Shown: positions 38,148-48,655 of the stretch, one piece after another
How the letters are laid out: each line of letters opens with the position of its first letter
Numbering within the stretch: the stretch's first letter is position 1
NCBI RefSeq assembly: GCF_003448965.1
Contig: NZ_QRGC01000001.1
Span: forward strand, 186,001 to 250,000
Direction of reading: 5' to 3'
Source: Oceanicella sp. SM1341
GTDB taxonomy: Bacteria > Pseudomonadota > Alphaproteobacteria > Rhodobacterales > Rhodobacteraceae
DNA: 64,000 nucleotides
The notes under the pieces: generated by a model
Told to the model about the DNA's origin: nothing
The model's database searches: none
Seen by the model: the letters and a program-made list of their open reading frames with translations, nothing else
Program-made: the position numbers and the translations under genes

Positions 38148-39278
38148 ATGGGACTGAGGTCTGGCATTTCGGGGAGGGAGGTCGATTACGGCTCCCGCAG
38201 CGCGGAGGAGTCCGCGCCTCCCGATGCCCGACGCCGTGAGCGGCCCTACGCGGCGCTCGACCTCGGCACCAACAATTGCCGCATGCTGATCGCCAAGCCC
38301 TCGGGCCGCGGTTTTTCCATCATGGAGAGCATCTCGCGCTCCGTCGCGCTGGGGCCCGAGCTGGAGGAGACCGGCGCGCTCTCCAACGCCGGCATGAACC
38401 GGGTGCTGCGCACGCTGCATCTCTGCGCGGGGCGCCTGCGCCGCCACCGGGTGGAGCGCATGCATCTCGTGGCCACTGAGGCCTGCCGGCAGGCGCGCAA
38501 CGGGCGCGAGCTGATCCGCGCCGTGCGCCGCGAGACCGGGCTCACCCTCGAGATCATCCCGGCGGAGCTGGAGGCGCGGCTGGCGCTGATCTCCTGCGCG
38601 CCGCTGGTCGAGCCGGGGGCGCGGCAGCTTCTCGTGTTCGACATCGGCGGCGGCTCGACCGAGCTGATCTGGATCGACCTTTCGCAGGTGGCGCCGGGGC
38701 AGGAGCGCGAGGCGCTGCTGGGCCTCGCCCCCCTGCGCGGCAAGCTGCATGCCGCAAGCCCGCTCGGCGCGCGCATCGTGGACTGGATCTCGGTGCCGCT
38801 GGGTGTGGCCACGCTGCTGCAGCGTTTCTCCGACGTCGACGGCGACCGGGCGCGCTTCGCGCTCATGTCCTGGTACTTCGAGGAGATGCTGGAGAACTTC
38901 CGACCGGCGGACTGGGGCGAGACCCTGCCCGAAGGCCTGCAGATCATCGGCACCTCCGGCACCATCACCACCCTCGCCGCCGCCCAGCAGGGGCTGGTGC
39001 GCTACAACCGCGAGAAGGTGGACGGCGCCTGGCTGCGCACCGCGGAGGTGGAGCGGCTGGTCGACCAGTTCCTCGGCCTCTCCCACCAGGAGCGCTGCCG
39101 CCACCCCGCCATCGGCCAGAGCCGGGCGAACCTGATCATTTCCGGCACGGCGATCCTGCAGACCCTGCTGCGCATCTGGCCGGTGGAGCGCCTGCGCGTC
39201 GCCGACCGGGGGCTGCGCGAGGGGCTGCTCTACGCCATGATGAACGAAGACGGCATTCTCGAGGACGGGACCCGATGA
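38148..39278 (+). CDS. Ppx/GppA phosphatase family protein
   Basis: An exopolyphosphatase / guanosine pentaphosphate phosphatase-type enzyme of 376 residues with the actin-like ATPase fold. PHOSPHATE 1 motif is [17 protein letters not shown] and PHOSPHATE 2 is [24 protein letters not shown] and [15 protein letters not shown] also fit. It lacks the long C-terminal HD region of E. coli Ppx, as is usual in alphaproteobacteria. The stop overlaps the rlmE start (ATGA, 39275-39278), so the two are coupled. Whether it cuts polyP or pppGpp is not decided. Confidence 0.92.
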   Translation: MGLRSGISGREVDYGSRSAEESAPPDARRRERPYAALDLGTNNCRMLIAKPSGRGFSIMESISRSVALGPELEETGALSNAGMNRVLRTLHLCAGRLRRHRVERMHLVATEACRQARNGRELIRAVRRETGLTLEIIPAELEARLALISCAPLVEPGARQLLVFDIGGGSTELIWIDLSQVAPGQEREALLGLAPLRGKLHAASPLGARIVDWISVPLGVATLLQRFSDVDGDRARFALMSWYFEEMLENFRPADWGETLPEGLQIIGTSGTITTLAAAQQGLVRYNREKVDGAWLRTAEVERLVDQFLGLSHQERCRHPAIGQSRANLIISGTAILQTLLRIWPVERLRVADRGLREGLLYAMMNEDGILEDGTR

Positions 39279-40054
39279 CCGACGGCAAGAAGAAGACCCC
39301 CGGCGCCTCGAGCGGCAACACCTCCGGCCGCGGACAGCGCGACCTGAAGGTGCGGGTGAAGACCGCGAAGGGCCGCAAGCTCTCCTCCAAGCTCTGGCTG
39401 GAGCGCCAGCTCAACGACCCCTACGTGGTGCGCGCCAAGCGCGAGGGCTACCGCGGCCGGGCGGCCTACAAGATCCTCGAGATCGATGAGCGCTTCCGCT
39501 TCCTCGTGCCCGGCGCGCGGGTGGTCGACCTCGGCTGCGCCCCCGGCGGCTGGTGCCAGGTGGCGGTGCCGCGCATCAACGCGCTCGGCGAGAAGAAGGG
39601 CAAGGCCCAGGGCCGGATCATCGGCGTCGACCTGCAGGAAGTCGACGCGATCGCGGGCGTGGAGCTGCACCAGCTCGACTTCATGGAGGACGATGCCGAC
39701 GAGAAGGTGAAGGCCTGGCTTGGCGGGCAGGCCGACGTGGTGATGTCGGACATGGCGGCGGCCTCCTCCGGCCACCGGGGCACCGACCACTTGCGCATCA
39801 TCGCGCTGTGCGAGGCGGCGGCCCAGCTTGCCTTCGACGTGCTCGAGCCCGGGGGCACCTTCGTGGCCAAGGTGCTGGCGGGCGGGGCGGAAAACGACCT
39901 GCAGGCCCAGCTCAAGCGCAACTTCACCAAGGTCGTGCACATGAAGCCGCCGGCGAGCCGGCAGGACTCGTCGGAGAAATTCGTCATCGCCACCGGCTTC
40001 CGCGGCCGGCGTGATGCGGCCGGGGAGGACGGCGAGGAGCAGGACGAGGGCTGA
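39275..40054 (+). CDS. rlmE: 23S rRNA (uridine-2'-O)-methyltransferase RlmE
   Basis: An FtsJ/RrmJ-type 2'-O-methyltransferase of 259 residues. It methylates U2552 of 23S rRNA in the 50S A loop. The SAM site is [16 protein letters not shown], the central [15 protein letters not shown] follows, and the K-D-K-E set is visible with FVAKVLAGG late in the protein. It has a basic N-terminal extension of about 60 residues and an acidic tail ([10 protein letters not shown]). Translationally coupled to the Ppx/GppA gene. Confidence 0.95.
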   Translation: MTDGKKKTPGASSGNTSGRGQRDLKVRVKTAKGRKLSSKLWLERQLNDPYVVRAKREGYRGRAAYKILEIDERFRFLVPGARVVDLGCAPGGWCQVAVPRINALGEKKGKAQGRIIGVDLQEVDAIAGVELHQLDFMEDDADEKVKAWLGGQADVVMSDMAAASSGHRGTDHLRIIALCEAAAQLAFDVLEPGGTFVAKVLAGGAENDLQAQLKRNFTKVVHMKPPASRQDSSEKFVIATGFRGRRDAAGEDGEEQDEG

Positions 40055-40145
40055 GAGGCGCGCCCGGGGCAGGGCGCGCGGCCGCCGGAACACGCAAGCG
40101 TGACCGGCGGGTGCATTGCCTCTTCCCTTTCGCCTCGGCGCATGA

Positions 40146-41642
<1,497 letters not shown>

Positions 41643-41666
41643 TCGCGCGCGCCATCGCGGCCATCG

Positions 41667-41700
41667 AGGCGCCGTGCCCCCCGGGGCGCGGCGCCTTTTT
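41667..41700 (+). terminator. rho-independent terminator of guaB
   Basis: An 8-bp perfect outer stem AGGCGCCG/CGGCGCCT (41667-41674 with 41689-41696) has an inner GCCCC/GGGGC pairing and is followed by TTTTT to 41700. Confidence 0.88.
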
Positions 41701-41841
41701 CATGCGCCCGGGCGGCGCGCTGGTGCGGGGCGAGTTCGGGTCAACCCCGTCATCATTTCTTAACAAAAACATAAAGAAGGCGTTTCACTGGCGGCATAGG
41801 CGGTGGCCCGACAGTTGCTTCACACCAGAAGGATTTCCGCC

Positions 41842-43149
41842 TTGATCCAGAAACTCGCCCTCTCCGGCCTGACCCTCGCGTTCACCGCCACCTCCACCCT
41901 GGCTGCCACCGACATCACCTGGTGGCACGGCATGGCCGGGCGCAACGGCGAGGTGATCAACGAGCTCGCCACGCAGTTCAACGCCGCCCAGAACGCCTGC
42001 GTGCTCACCCCGGTCTCCAAGGGCACCTACGAGGAGGCGCTCGCCGCCGGCATCGCCGCCTTCCGCTCCGGCGACCAGCCCAACATCCTGCAGGTGTTCG
42101 ACGCCGGCGCCGCGACCATCATCAACGCGCCCAAGGCCGTGATCCCGGCCGAGGACCTGATCACCGGCGCGGGCTACGACTTCAACCGCGAGGACTTCAT
42201 CCAGGGCGTGCGCTACTTCTACGCCGACAGCGAGGGCAAGTTCGTCGGCATGCCGTTCAACTCCTCCGCGCCGATCATGTACATCAACACCGAGGCGCTG
42301 CAGAAGGCCGGCATCGCCGAGGCGCCGAAGACCTGGGAAGAGTTCGAGGCCATGGCCCCGAAGCTGAAGGAAGCCGGCTACATCCCGCTCGTGCAGTCCC
42401 AGCTCACCTGGGAGTTCACCGAGAACTTCTTCTCCCGCCACGACCTGCAGTTCGCCACCAACAACAACGGCTATGACGCGGTCTCCGGCACCGAGATCCG
42501 GGTCGACGCGCCCGAGCACGTGATGATGTACCAGAAGCTGAAGGACTGGTACGACGAGGGGTATTTCGGCTATTTCGGCGCCGGCTGGTCGGACAACCAG
42601 AAGCCCTTCGAGGAGAACAAGGTCGCGTTCTGGATCGGCTCCTCGGGCTCGTTCGGCGGCCTGCAGAACTCCGCCCAGATGCCCTTCACCGCCACCTTCC
42701 TGCCGTACTGGAACGCCATCGAGGGGGCGGGCACCAACAGCTTCATCGGCGGTGCCGCGCTCTTCGCCATGTCCGGCCATGACGACGCGCAGAACAAGTG
42801 CACGGCGGATTTCTTCGAGTTCCTGACCTCGCCGGAAATCCAGTACTTCTGGCACAAGTCCACCGGCTACGTGCCGATCACCGAGGCGGCCTACGAGCTT
42901 GCCAAGGAAGACGGCCACTACGACCGCTTCCCCGCCGCCGAGGTGGGCATCGAGCAGCTCATGCTGCCGGGCGGCGAATGGTCGAAGGGCTACCGCATGG
43001 GCTTCTACCCGCAGATCCGCGAAGTGATGGAGCGCGAGTACGGCCGCATCTTCGCCGGCGAGACCTCCGTGGAAGACGCGATGGCGACGATCAAGAGCGA
43101 GGGTGACGCGCTGCTCGCCCGCTTCGCGAAGACCACCGCCTCGAACTGA
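41842..43149 (+). CDS. ugpB: sn-glycerol-3-phosphate ABC transporter substrate-binding protein
   Basis: The periplasmic receptor for glycerol-3-phosphate or its diesters, 435 residues. A signal peptide (IQKLALSGLTLAFTATSTLA) ends before ATDITWWHGM. UgpB-like stretches include AAFRSGDQPNILQVFDAGAA, GMPFNSSAPIMYINTEAL, FFSRHDLQFATNNNGY and EFLTSPEIQYFWHKSTGYVP. A TTG at 41842 is preferred as start over the GTG at 41803: AGAAGGA lies 8 nt before it and it gives a clean signal peptide. First gene of ugpBAEC, separated from ugpA by 170 bp of hairpins. Confidence 0.93.
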   Translation: MIQKLALSGLTLAFTATSTLAATDITWWHGMAGRNGEVINELATQFNAAQNACVLTPVSKGTYEEALAAGIAAFRSGDQPNILQVFDAGAATIINAPKAVIPAEDLITGAGYDFNREDFIQGVRYFYADSEGKFVGMPFNSSAPIMYINTEALQKAGIAEAPKTWEEFEAMAPKLKEAGYIPLVQSQLTWEFTENFFSRHDLQFATNNNGYDAVSGTEIRVDAPEHVMMYQKLKDWYDEGYFGYFGAGWSDNQKPFEENKVAFWIGSSGSFGGLQNSAQMPFTATFLPYWNAIEGAGTNSFIGGAALFAMSGHDDAQNKCTADFFEFLTSPEIQYFWHKSTGYVPITEAAYELAKEDGHYDRFPAAEVGIEQLMLPGGEWSKGYRMGFYPQIREVMEREYGRIFAGETSVEDAMATIKSEGDALLARFAKTTASN

Positions 43150-43156
43150 GGCCCGG

Positions 43157-43285
43157 GGCAGCCGGGCACACCGGCTGCCACCCGCGCCTCCGGCGTCCCG
43201 GCCCCGAGCCGGGACCTCGAGCCCCCCGGCGCCATCGCCCGGCCCGAGAGGCCCCGGCTCAGGGCCGGGGCGCCGCGGGGCAGGG
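43157..43285 (+). promoter_or_regulatory. series of stem-loops between ugpB and ugpA
   Basis: Three perfect hairpins follow one another: GGCAGCCGG/CCGGCTGCC (43157-43165 with 43171-43179), GTCCCGGC/GCCGGGAC (43195-43202 with 43208-43215) and GCCCCGGC/GCCGGGGC (43251-43258 with 43264-43271). A further pairing GGCGCCGC/GCGGCGCC overlaps the last one. None has a T-run. Such structures behind a binding-protein gene usually stabilise its mRNA and lower expression of the membrane genes. Confidence 0.7.
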
Positions 43286-43319
43286 CGGCGGCGCCTGTCT
43301 CCCTTGCCGAAAGAGCGTC

Positions 43320-44201
43320 ATGAAGCGCGTCCAATTCTCCTCCCGCTGGCTGCCCTATGCGTTTCTCGCGCCGCAGATGGCGATCATCTTCGTCTTCTTC
43401 TACTGGCCCTCGGCGCAGGCGGTGCAGTCGTCCTTATACCTGGAGGACCCGTTCGGCTTCGGCTCGACCTTCGTGGGCCTGGACAATTACGCCGACATCC
43501 TGTCCTCGCGCGAATACCTCGGCATCGCGAAATTCACCCTCGTCTTCACCGTGCTGGTCACCGGGCTGTCGCTCGGCCTCGGCCTGCTGCTGGCGGTGAA
43601 GGCCGACGCGGTGCTGCGCGGGGCACATGCCTACAAGACGCTGCTGATCTGGGTCTATGCCGTGGCGCCGCCGGTAGCCGGGCTGATCGGGATGATGTTC
43701 TTCGACCAGCACATCGGTCCGCTGGTACGCCTCGCGGGCGTCTTCGGCTGGGACATGAAGGTGGGGCTCGACTACACCGACACCGCGGTGGCGATGATCA
43801 CCGTCTCGGTGTGGAAGCAGATCCCCTACAATTTCATCTTCTTCCTCTCGGGCCTGCAGAGCCTGCCGGCCTCGGTGCGCGAGGCGGCCTTCATCGACTG
43901 CCGCTCCGGCGCCCGGCGCTTTGCCACGGTCACGCTGCCGCTGCTCGCCCCCACCGCCTTCTTCCTGCTGATCATGAACATGACCTACGCGCTGTTCGAG
44001 ACCTTCGGCGTGATCGACGTGATCGTGAAGGACAAGGCCGCGAACAACCCCATAACCCTCGTCTACAAGGTCTACATGGACGGGTTTCGCGGCAATGACC
44101 TCGGCGGCTCCTCCGCCCAGTCGGTCATCCTGATGCTCATCGTCTTCGTGCTCACCATCTTCCAGTTCCGCTTCATCGAGCGGCGCGTGCATTACGGCTG
44201 A
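43320..44201 (+). CDS. ugpA: glycerol-3-phosphate ABC transporter permease UgpA
   Basis: The first inner-membrane permease, 293 residues with six membrane segments (LPYAFLAPQMAIIFVFFYWP near the N-terminus). The EAA loop that contacts the ATPase reads LPASVREAAFIDCRSGARRF. It fits the MalF/UgpA group. Start ATG 43320. It is separated by only 10 bp from ugpE. Confidence 0.95.
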   Translation: MKRVQFSSRWLPYAFLAPQMAIIFVFFYWPSAQAVQSSLYLEDPFGFGSTFVGLDNYADILSSREYLGIAKFTLVFTVLVTGLSLGLGLLLAVKADAVLRGAHAYKTLLIWVYAVAPPVAGLIGMMFFDQHIGPLVRLAGVFGWDMKVGLDYTDTAVAMITVSVWKQIPYNFIFFLSGLQSLPASVREAAFIDCRSGARRFATVTLPLLAPTAFFLLIMNMTYALFETFGVIDVIVKDKAANNPITLVYKVYMDGFRGNDLGGSSAQSVILMLIVFVLTIFQFRFIERRVHYG

Positions 44202-44211
44202 GGAGCGCCCC

Positions 44212-45054
44212 ATGAACCGTCTTCGCATCCTCGACCACGTGATCCTGCTCATCGGCGTCTTCGTGATGCTGGCCCCGGTGGTGCTGGCCTTCACCACCTC
44301 GAGCCATGACGCCACCACCATCCACACCCAGGGCCTGCAATTCGGCTGGGGCGGGCATTTCGCTGAGACCTACGAGGAGGTGCTCACCAAGAAGGGCGGC
44401 TTCACCGGCGAGATCACCGGCGCGCGCATGGTGCTGAACTCGCTCATCCTCGGCATCGGCTTCGCGGTGGGCAAGATCGTGCTGTCGATGATGGCGGCCT
44501 ATGCCATCGTCTACTTCCGCTTCCGGCTCGGCACGCTGTTCTTCTGGATGATCTTCACCACGCTCCTGCTGCCGCTGGAGGTGCGCATCCTGCCCAGCTA
44601 CGCGGTGATGACCCAGCTGGGCCTGACCAACACCTACACCGGGCTCATCGTGCCGCTGCTGGCCTCGGCCACGGGCACCTTCTTCTTCCGCCAGTATTTC
44701 CGCGCCGTGCCGGAGGAGATCCTGGAAGCCGCGCGCATCGACGGCGCGGGGGCCTGGAAGTTCTTCATCGACATCCTCGTGCCGCTGTCACGGCCGATGA
44801 TGGCGGCGATCTTCATCATCATGTTCGTCTACGGCTGGAACCAGTACCTCTGGCCCACGCTCATCACCACCGACGAGAGCCTGTTCACCCTGGTGCGCGG
44901 CATCAAGCAGATCCTGCTGGTCTGGATCGGCTCGCAGATCCCTGACTACAACCAGGCCTTCGCGCTCGCCATCCTCGCCATGCTGCCGCCCGTGCTCGTC
45001 GTCATCGTCTTCCAGCGCTGGTTCATCAAGGGCCTCACGGAAAGCGACAAGTAG
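44212..45054 (+). CDS. ugpE: glycerol-3-phosphate ABC transporter permease UgpE
   Basis: The second permease, 280 residues with six membrane segments. The EAA loop is VPEEILEAARIDGAGAWKFF. The N-terminal ILDHVILLIGVFVMLAPVVL and the C-terminal FVYGWNQYLWPTLITTDES are typical of UgpE. Tightly packed between ugpA and ugpC. Confidence 0.95.
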   Translation: MNRLRILDHVILLIGVFVMLAPVVLAFTTSSHDATTIHTQGLQFGWGGHFAETYEEVLTKKGGFTGEITGARMVLNSLILGIGFAVGKIVLSMMAAYAIVYFRFRLGTLFFWMIFTTLLLPLEVRILPSYAVMTQLGLTNTYTGLIVPLLASATGTFFFRQYFRAVPEEILEAARIDGAGAWKFFIDILVPLSRPMMAAIFIIMFVYGWNQYLWPTLITTDESLFTLVRGIKQILLVWIGSQIPDYNQAFALAILAMLPPVLVVIVFQRWFIKGLTESDK

Positions 45055-45066
45055 AAAGCCACCCCC

Positions 45067-46113
45067 ATGTCCACCATCACCATCACCGACGTCTCCAAGA
45101 TCTATTCCGGCGGGGTGCGCGCCGTGAGCGACATCTCGCTCGACATCGCCGACGGCGAATTCATCGTGCTCGTCGGCCCCTCGGGCTGCGGGAAATCCAC
45201 GCTGCTGCGCATGGTCGCGGGGCTGGAGGAGATCTCCGAGGGCACCGTGAGCATCGGGGGCAGGGTGGTCAACACCCTCGACCCCGCCGACCGCGACATC
45301 GCCATGGTGTTCCAGAACTACGCGCTCTACCCGCACATGAGCGTGCGCGACAACCTCGCCTACGGGCTGCGCAATCGGAAGACCCCGAAGGCCGAGATCG
45401 CCGCCCGCGTGGCCGAGGCCGCGCGCATGCTGGAGCTGGAGCCGTATCTCGACCGCAAGCCGCGCGCGCTCTCCGGCGGCCAGCGCCAGCGCGTTGCCAT
45501 GGGCCGGGCCATCGTGCGCAAGCCCGCGGCCTTCCTGTTCGACGAGCCGCTGTCAAACCTCGATGCGCGCCTGCGCGTGTCGATGCGCGGCGAGATCCGC
45601 CAGCTGCAGCGCCGGGTCGGCACCACCTCGCTCTACGTCACCCATGACCAGCTCGAGGCGATGACGCTGGCGGACCGGCTGGTGGTGCTCAACGGCGGCC
45701 GGGTGGAGCAGATCGGCCGGCCGCTGGAGGTCTACAACCGCCCGGCCTCCACCTTCGTCGCCGGCTTCATCGGCTCTCCGGCGATGAACCTGGTGCAGGC
45801 CCGCGCCGATGACGGGGCGCTGCACCTCGGGGAGGAGCGCATCCTCGCCGAGCTGCCGCACCGAGGCCCGGTCACCCTCGGCCTGCGCGCCGAGGACCTG
45901 CGCATCGTGCCTGCCAACGCGCCCGGCGCGGTACGCTTCTCGCTCACCTACGTGGAGGAACTGGGCGCCCAGCGGCTGGTGCACGGGCAGTGCAACGGCC
46001 AGCCGATCGTCGCGGCGCACCCCTCCGAGCAACCGCTGCCGGCCGAGGCGGCGCTGCTCGCGGATGCGGCGCGGTTGCATTTCTTCGATACGCAGAGCGG
46101 AAGAAGAATATAG
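45067..46113 (+). CDS. ugpC: glycerol-3-phosphate ABC transporter ATPase UgpC
   Basis: The ATPase of the importer, 348 residues of the MalK/UgpC type. Walker [15 protein letters not shown]-loop [12 protein letters not shown], signature [15 protein letters not shown], Walker [15 protein letters not shown] and switch [10 protein letters not shown] are intact. The C-terminal TOBE domain follows ([22 protein letters not shown]). The stop TAG (46111-46113) lies inside an AT-rich inverted repeat. Confidence 0.95.
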   Translation: MSTITITDVSKIYSGGVRAVSDISLDIADGEFIVLVGPSGCGKSTLLRMVAGLEEISEGTVSIGGRVVNTLDPADRDIAMVFQNYALYPHMSVRDNLAYGLRNRKTPKAEIAARVAEAARMLELEPYLDRKPRALSGGQRQRVAMGRAIVRKPAAFLFDEPLSNLDARLRVSMRGEIRQLQRRVGTTSLYVTHDQLEAMTLADRLVVLNGGRVEQIGRPLEVYNRPASTFVAGFIGSPAMNLVQARADDGALHLGEERILAELPHRGPVTLGLRAEDLRIVPANAPGAVRFSLTYVEELGAQRLVHGQCNGQPIVAAHPSEQPLPAEAALLADAARLHFFDTQSGRRI

Positions 46114-46127
46114 GTTTCCACTATATT
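46107..46127. other. AT-rich inverted repeat at the end of ugpC
   Basis: AATATAG (46107-46113) and CTATATT (46121-46127) are a perfect 7-bp repeat with a 7-nt spacer, the left arm covering the ugpC stop codon. The 46100-46230 stretch is much more AT-rich than its neighbours and probably includes the promoter for the riboswitch-thiD transcript. A TAATAT at about 46178 is a -10 candidate. Confidence 0.45.
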
Positions 46128-46231
46128 TCAGCTAGTTACGCTCCCTTCTTCAGCGCTCACATTAGACTTGCAACATAATATCGATTGCAGGGCCTTGTCT
46201 GCCGCCGCGAGCATGATTAGGCATTGTGTTC

Positions 46232-46315
46232 GCGACAGGGGCGCCCCGGCATGAGGCCGCGGGCTGAGACGCACCCTTGGAACCTGAACCGGGTCATGCC
46301 GGCGGAGGAAGTCGC
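46232..46315 (+). ncRNA. TPP riboswitch (THI element)
   Basis: The thiamine pyrophosphate aptamer is recognised by its conserved parts: GGGCTGAGACGCACCC (46261-46275) and GAACCTGAACCGGGTCATGC (46280-46299), followed by CGGCGGAGGAAG. The closing P1 helix is GCGAC (46232-46236) with GTCGC (46311-46315). It lies 104 nt upstream of thiD, whose product makes the pyrimidine half of thiamine, so TPP should repress thiD. Downstream hairpins that can hide the ribosome-binding site suggest control of translation. Confidence 0.95.
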
Positions 46316-46383
46316 TGCGCGGGGCCTTCCGGGCCGATGTCGCGCGGCCGAACCCTCCGGCGCCCGGAGGAGAGGAGGCCACA

Positions 46384-46422
46384 GTGACCAGACCGACAGA
46401 CGCCGCGGGGCCCGCGGCATGA
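46384..46422 (+). CDS. possible 12-codon leader ORF upstream of thiD
   Basis: GTG at 46384 is preceded at 5 nt by GGAGG (46374-46378) and opens a frame VTRPTDAAGPAA whose TGA (46420-46422) overlaps the thiD ATG (46419) as ATGA. A 7-bp hairpin (46402-46408 with 46412-46418) directly abuts the thiD ATG, which has no ribosome-binding site of its own. Translation of the leader would open this hairpin and hand ribosomes to thiD. The short length means it could be chance. Confidence 0.4.
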   Translation: MTRPTDAAGPAA

Positions 46423-47219
46423 TCCCCAACATCCTCAGCATCGCCGGGTCCGACCCCTCGGGCGGCGCCGGCATCCAGGCGGATCTGAAGGCGATCTCGG
46501 CCAACGGCGGCTACGGCATGGCAGCACTCACCGCGCTCACGGCGCAGAACACCCGCGGGGTGAGCGGCGTGTCGCTGGTCGAGCCGGGCTTCGTGGCCGC
46601 GCAGGTGGAGGCGGTGTTCGACGACATCCGCGTCGACGCGGTGAAGATCGGCATGATCGGCTCGGCAGCCATCGCCGCGGCGGTGGCGCGGGCGCTGGAG
46701 GGCCGGGCGCTGCATATCGTGCTCGACCCGGTGATGATCGCGAAGAGCGGTGACCGGCTGCTGCAGGAGGACGCGGTGGAGGTGCTGCGCCACGTGCTGC
46801 TGCCACGCGCCACCATGCTCACGCCGAACCTGCCGGAGGCCGCGGCGCTGCTCGGCCGGGCGGAGCCGATACGCCGGGAGGAGATGCCCGAGGTGGCCGA
46901 GGCGCTGCGTGCGCTGGGGCCGCGGGCGGTGCTGCTCAAGGGCGGGCACCTGGAGGAAGCGGAGGCGAGCCCGGATCTTCTCGCCACGCCCGAGGGGCAG
47001 ACCTGGCTCGACGGCCCGCGCCACGCCACGCGCAACACCCATGGCACCGGCTGCACGCTGTCCTCGGCGCTCGCCACGCTGCTTGCACAGCACGCAGCGC
47101 CGGAGGCGGCCCGGCGGGCGAAGGCCTACGTGGCCGGCGCCATCGCCGCAGCCGACCGCCTGAGCGTGGGTACGGGGCACGGGCCCACGCATCACTTCCA
47201 CGCGCTCTGGCGGGCCTGA
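46419..47219 (+). CDS. thiD: bifunctional HMP kinase / HMP-phosphate kinase
   Basis: A ribokinase-fold enzyme of 266 residues that phosphorylates hydroxymethylpyrimidine twice in thiamine synthesis. The N-terminal LSIAGSDPSGGAGIQADLK is diagnostic. The C-terminal anion hole/catalytic motif RNTHGTGCTLSSALA contains the catalytic Cys/Asp-equivalent region. VLDPVMIAKSGDRLL and LTPNLPEAAALLG also match. Start ATG 46419; longer frames upstream would run through the TPP riboswitch and are rejected. It ends convergent to hflX. Confidence 0.96.
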   Translation: MIPNILSIAGSDPSGGAGIQADLKAISANGGYGMAALTALTAQNTRGVSGVSLVEPGFVAAQVEAVFDDIRVDAVKIGMIGSAAIAAAVARALEGRALHIVLDPVMIAKSGDRLLQEDAVEVLRHVLLPRATMLTPNLPEAAALLGRAEPIRREEMPEVAEALRALGPRAVLLKGGHLEEAEASPDLLATPEGQTWLDGPRHATRNTHGTGCTLSSALATLLAQHAAPEAARRAKAYVAGAIAAADRLSVGTGHGPTHHFHALWRA

Positions 47220-47225
47220 GACGCG

Positions 47226-47256
47226 AAAAAGGGCGCCGGGAAATTCCCCCGGCGCC
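47226..47256 (-). terminator. rho-independent terminator of hflX (hfq-hflX)
   Basis: The plus-strand arms GGCGCCGGG (47232-47240) and CCCGGCGCC (47248-47256) form a 9-bp stem. On the minus strand it is followed by a short spacer and TTTTT (A-run 47226-47230). The hairpin itself could also stabilise the thiD 3' end, which lies 12 bp away. Confidence 0.82.
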
Positions 47257-47331
47257 GCTGCATCCGGATAACGGATAATCGATATTATGTTAAGTTTGCA
47301 GATATTGCGGCCACACAGGGTGGCCGCAGCA

Positions 47332-48609
47332 TCAGCCCTGCCGCAGAGAGCCCTGGAATTCCTTGAGGAACTGCTGGCGGTGCTTGTCGGACCATGTCAC
47401 GTCCACCGCCATGCCGTTCTCGTTGGGTTCCTGGTGCTCGATGAGCTTGCGCCGGTGCAGCCAGGCGAGCGCTGCGCCCTGGCCGAAGCCCACGTGCAGC
47501 CGCTCGCTGGTGGTGGGCTCGGCAAGTCGCTCGGAGATCTCGGCGAGCAGATCGTCGATGCCGTCGCCGCGCGCGGCGGAGCCGGCGATCACCAGCGGGT
47601 CACGCGAGGCGGTGAGCCGCACCGCGGCCTGCTCGGCCTCCGGCAGCCGGTCGACCTTGTTGCGGAACTCGAGCATGCCGGCGATGGAGTCCTCCGGCAG
47701 GTCGAGGTCGCGCAGCACGCCGCGCACGCTCTGGGCCTGCTCCTGGGTCTGCGGGTGCGAGATGTCGCGCACATGCACCACGAGATCGGCGGAGAGCACT
47801 TCCTCGAGCGTGGCGCGGAACGCGGCGACGAGCTGGGTCGGCAGGTCGGAGATGAAGCCCACCGTGTCCGACAGGATCACCTTCTCGCCGGTGGGCAGCG
47901 TCACGGCGCGCATCGTGGGGTCGAGCGTGGCGAAGAGCATGTCCTTGGCCATCACGTCGGCGCCGGTGATGCGGTTGAACAGCGTCGACTTGCCGGCGTT
48001 GGTGTAGCCCACGAAGGCCACGATCGGATACGGCACCTTCTTGCGCGACTTGCGGTGCAGCTCGCGCGTGCGCACCACCTTGGCAAGCTGGCGCTTCAGC
48101 CGCGTGATGTGCTCGTCGATTGCGCGCCGGTCCGCCTCGATCTGGGTCTCGCCCGGGCCACCCATGAAGCCGGTGCCGCCGCGCTGGCGCTCGAGGTGGG
48201 TCCACGAGCGCACCAGCCGGCTCTTCTGGTAGGTCAGATGCGCGAGATCGACCTGCAGCACACCCTCGCGGGTCTGGGCGCGCGCGCCGAAGATCTCGAG
48301 GATCAGGCCGGTGCGGTCGAGCACCTTCACCTTCCAGTAGCGCTCCAGGTTGCGCTGCTGGATGGGAGAGACGAGCCCGTCGATGATGACGATCTCGATC
48401 TCCTTCTCCTCGAAGGTGGATTTCAGCTCCTCCAGCTTGCCGTCACCGAACAGGGTGCCGGCGCGCGGCTGTCTGAGGAGCACGACTTCGGCGCCGGCGA
48501 GCTCGAGCTCATCCAGCGCCTCGGTCAGGTTGCAGGCTTCTTCCAGCGCGAGCTCCGGGTCCCGCGCATCGGCGGAGCGGAGATCGGGGTGGAGCACATA
48601 GGCTCGCAT
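47332..48609 (-). CDS. hflX: GTPase HflX
   Basis: A ribosome-associated GTPase of 425 residues that splits stalled 70S ribosomes. The N-terminal HflX domain has AGTLFGDGKLEEL and GLVSPIQQRNLERY. The G domain has G1 GYTNAGKSTLFN, G3 DTVGFI and G4-like RNKVDRL. The linker motif GGTGFMGGPGETQIEADRR is characteristic. Start ATG 48609. It follows hfq by 46 bp, the standard hfq-hflX pair. Confidence 0.96.
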   Translation of the reverse strand: MRAYVLHPDLRSADARDPELALEEACNLTEALDELELAGAEVVLLRQPRAGTLFGDGKLEELKSTFEEKEIEIVIIDGLVSPIQQRNLERYWKVKVLDRTGLILEIFGARAQTREGVLQVDLAHLTYQKSRLVRSWTHLERQRGGTGFMGGPGETQIEADRRAIDEHITRLKRQLAKVVRTRELHRKSRKKVPYPIVAFVGYTNAGKSTLFNRITGADVMAKDMLFATLDPTMRAVTLPTGEKVILSDTVGFISDLPTQLVAAFRATLEEVLSADLVVHVRDISHPQTQEQAQSVRGVLRDLDLPEDSIAGMLEFRNKVDRLPEAEQAAVRLTASRDPLVIAGSAARGDGIDDLLAEISERLAEPTTSERLHVGFGQGAALAWLHRRKLIEHQEPNENGMAVDVTWSDKHRQQFLKEFQGSLRQG

Positions 48610-48655
48610 TCAGGCTATCTTGCCTCGTCTCGTTCGGCCGCCGTGGCGGCACGGG

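Noticed and set aside
41747-41760. Pho box upstream of ugpB
   Set aside because: CCGTCAT (41747-41753) matches one half-site, but the expected second half after 4 nt reads TCTTAAC and fits poorly. I would not call PhoB control on this.
46224-46418. Longer thiD start upstream (46224)
   Set aside because: That frame runs through the TPP riboswitch and gives no ThiD-like residues. The family begins at MIPNILSIAGSDPSG.
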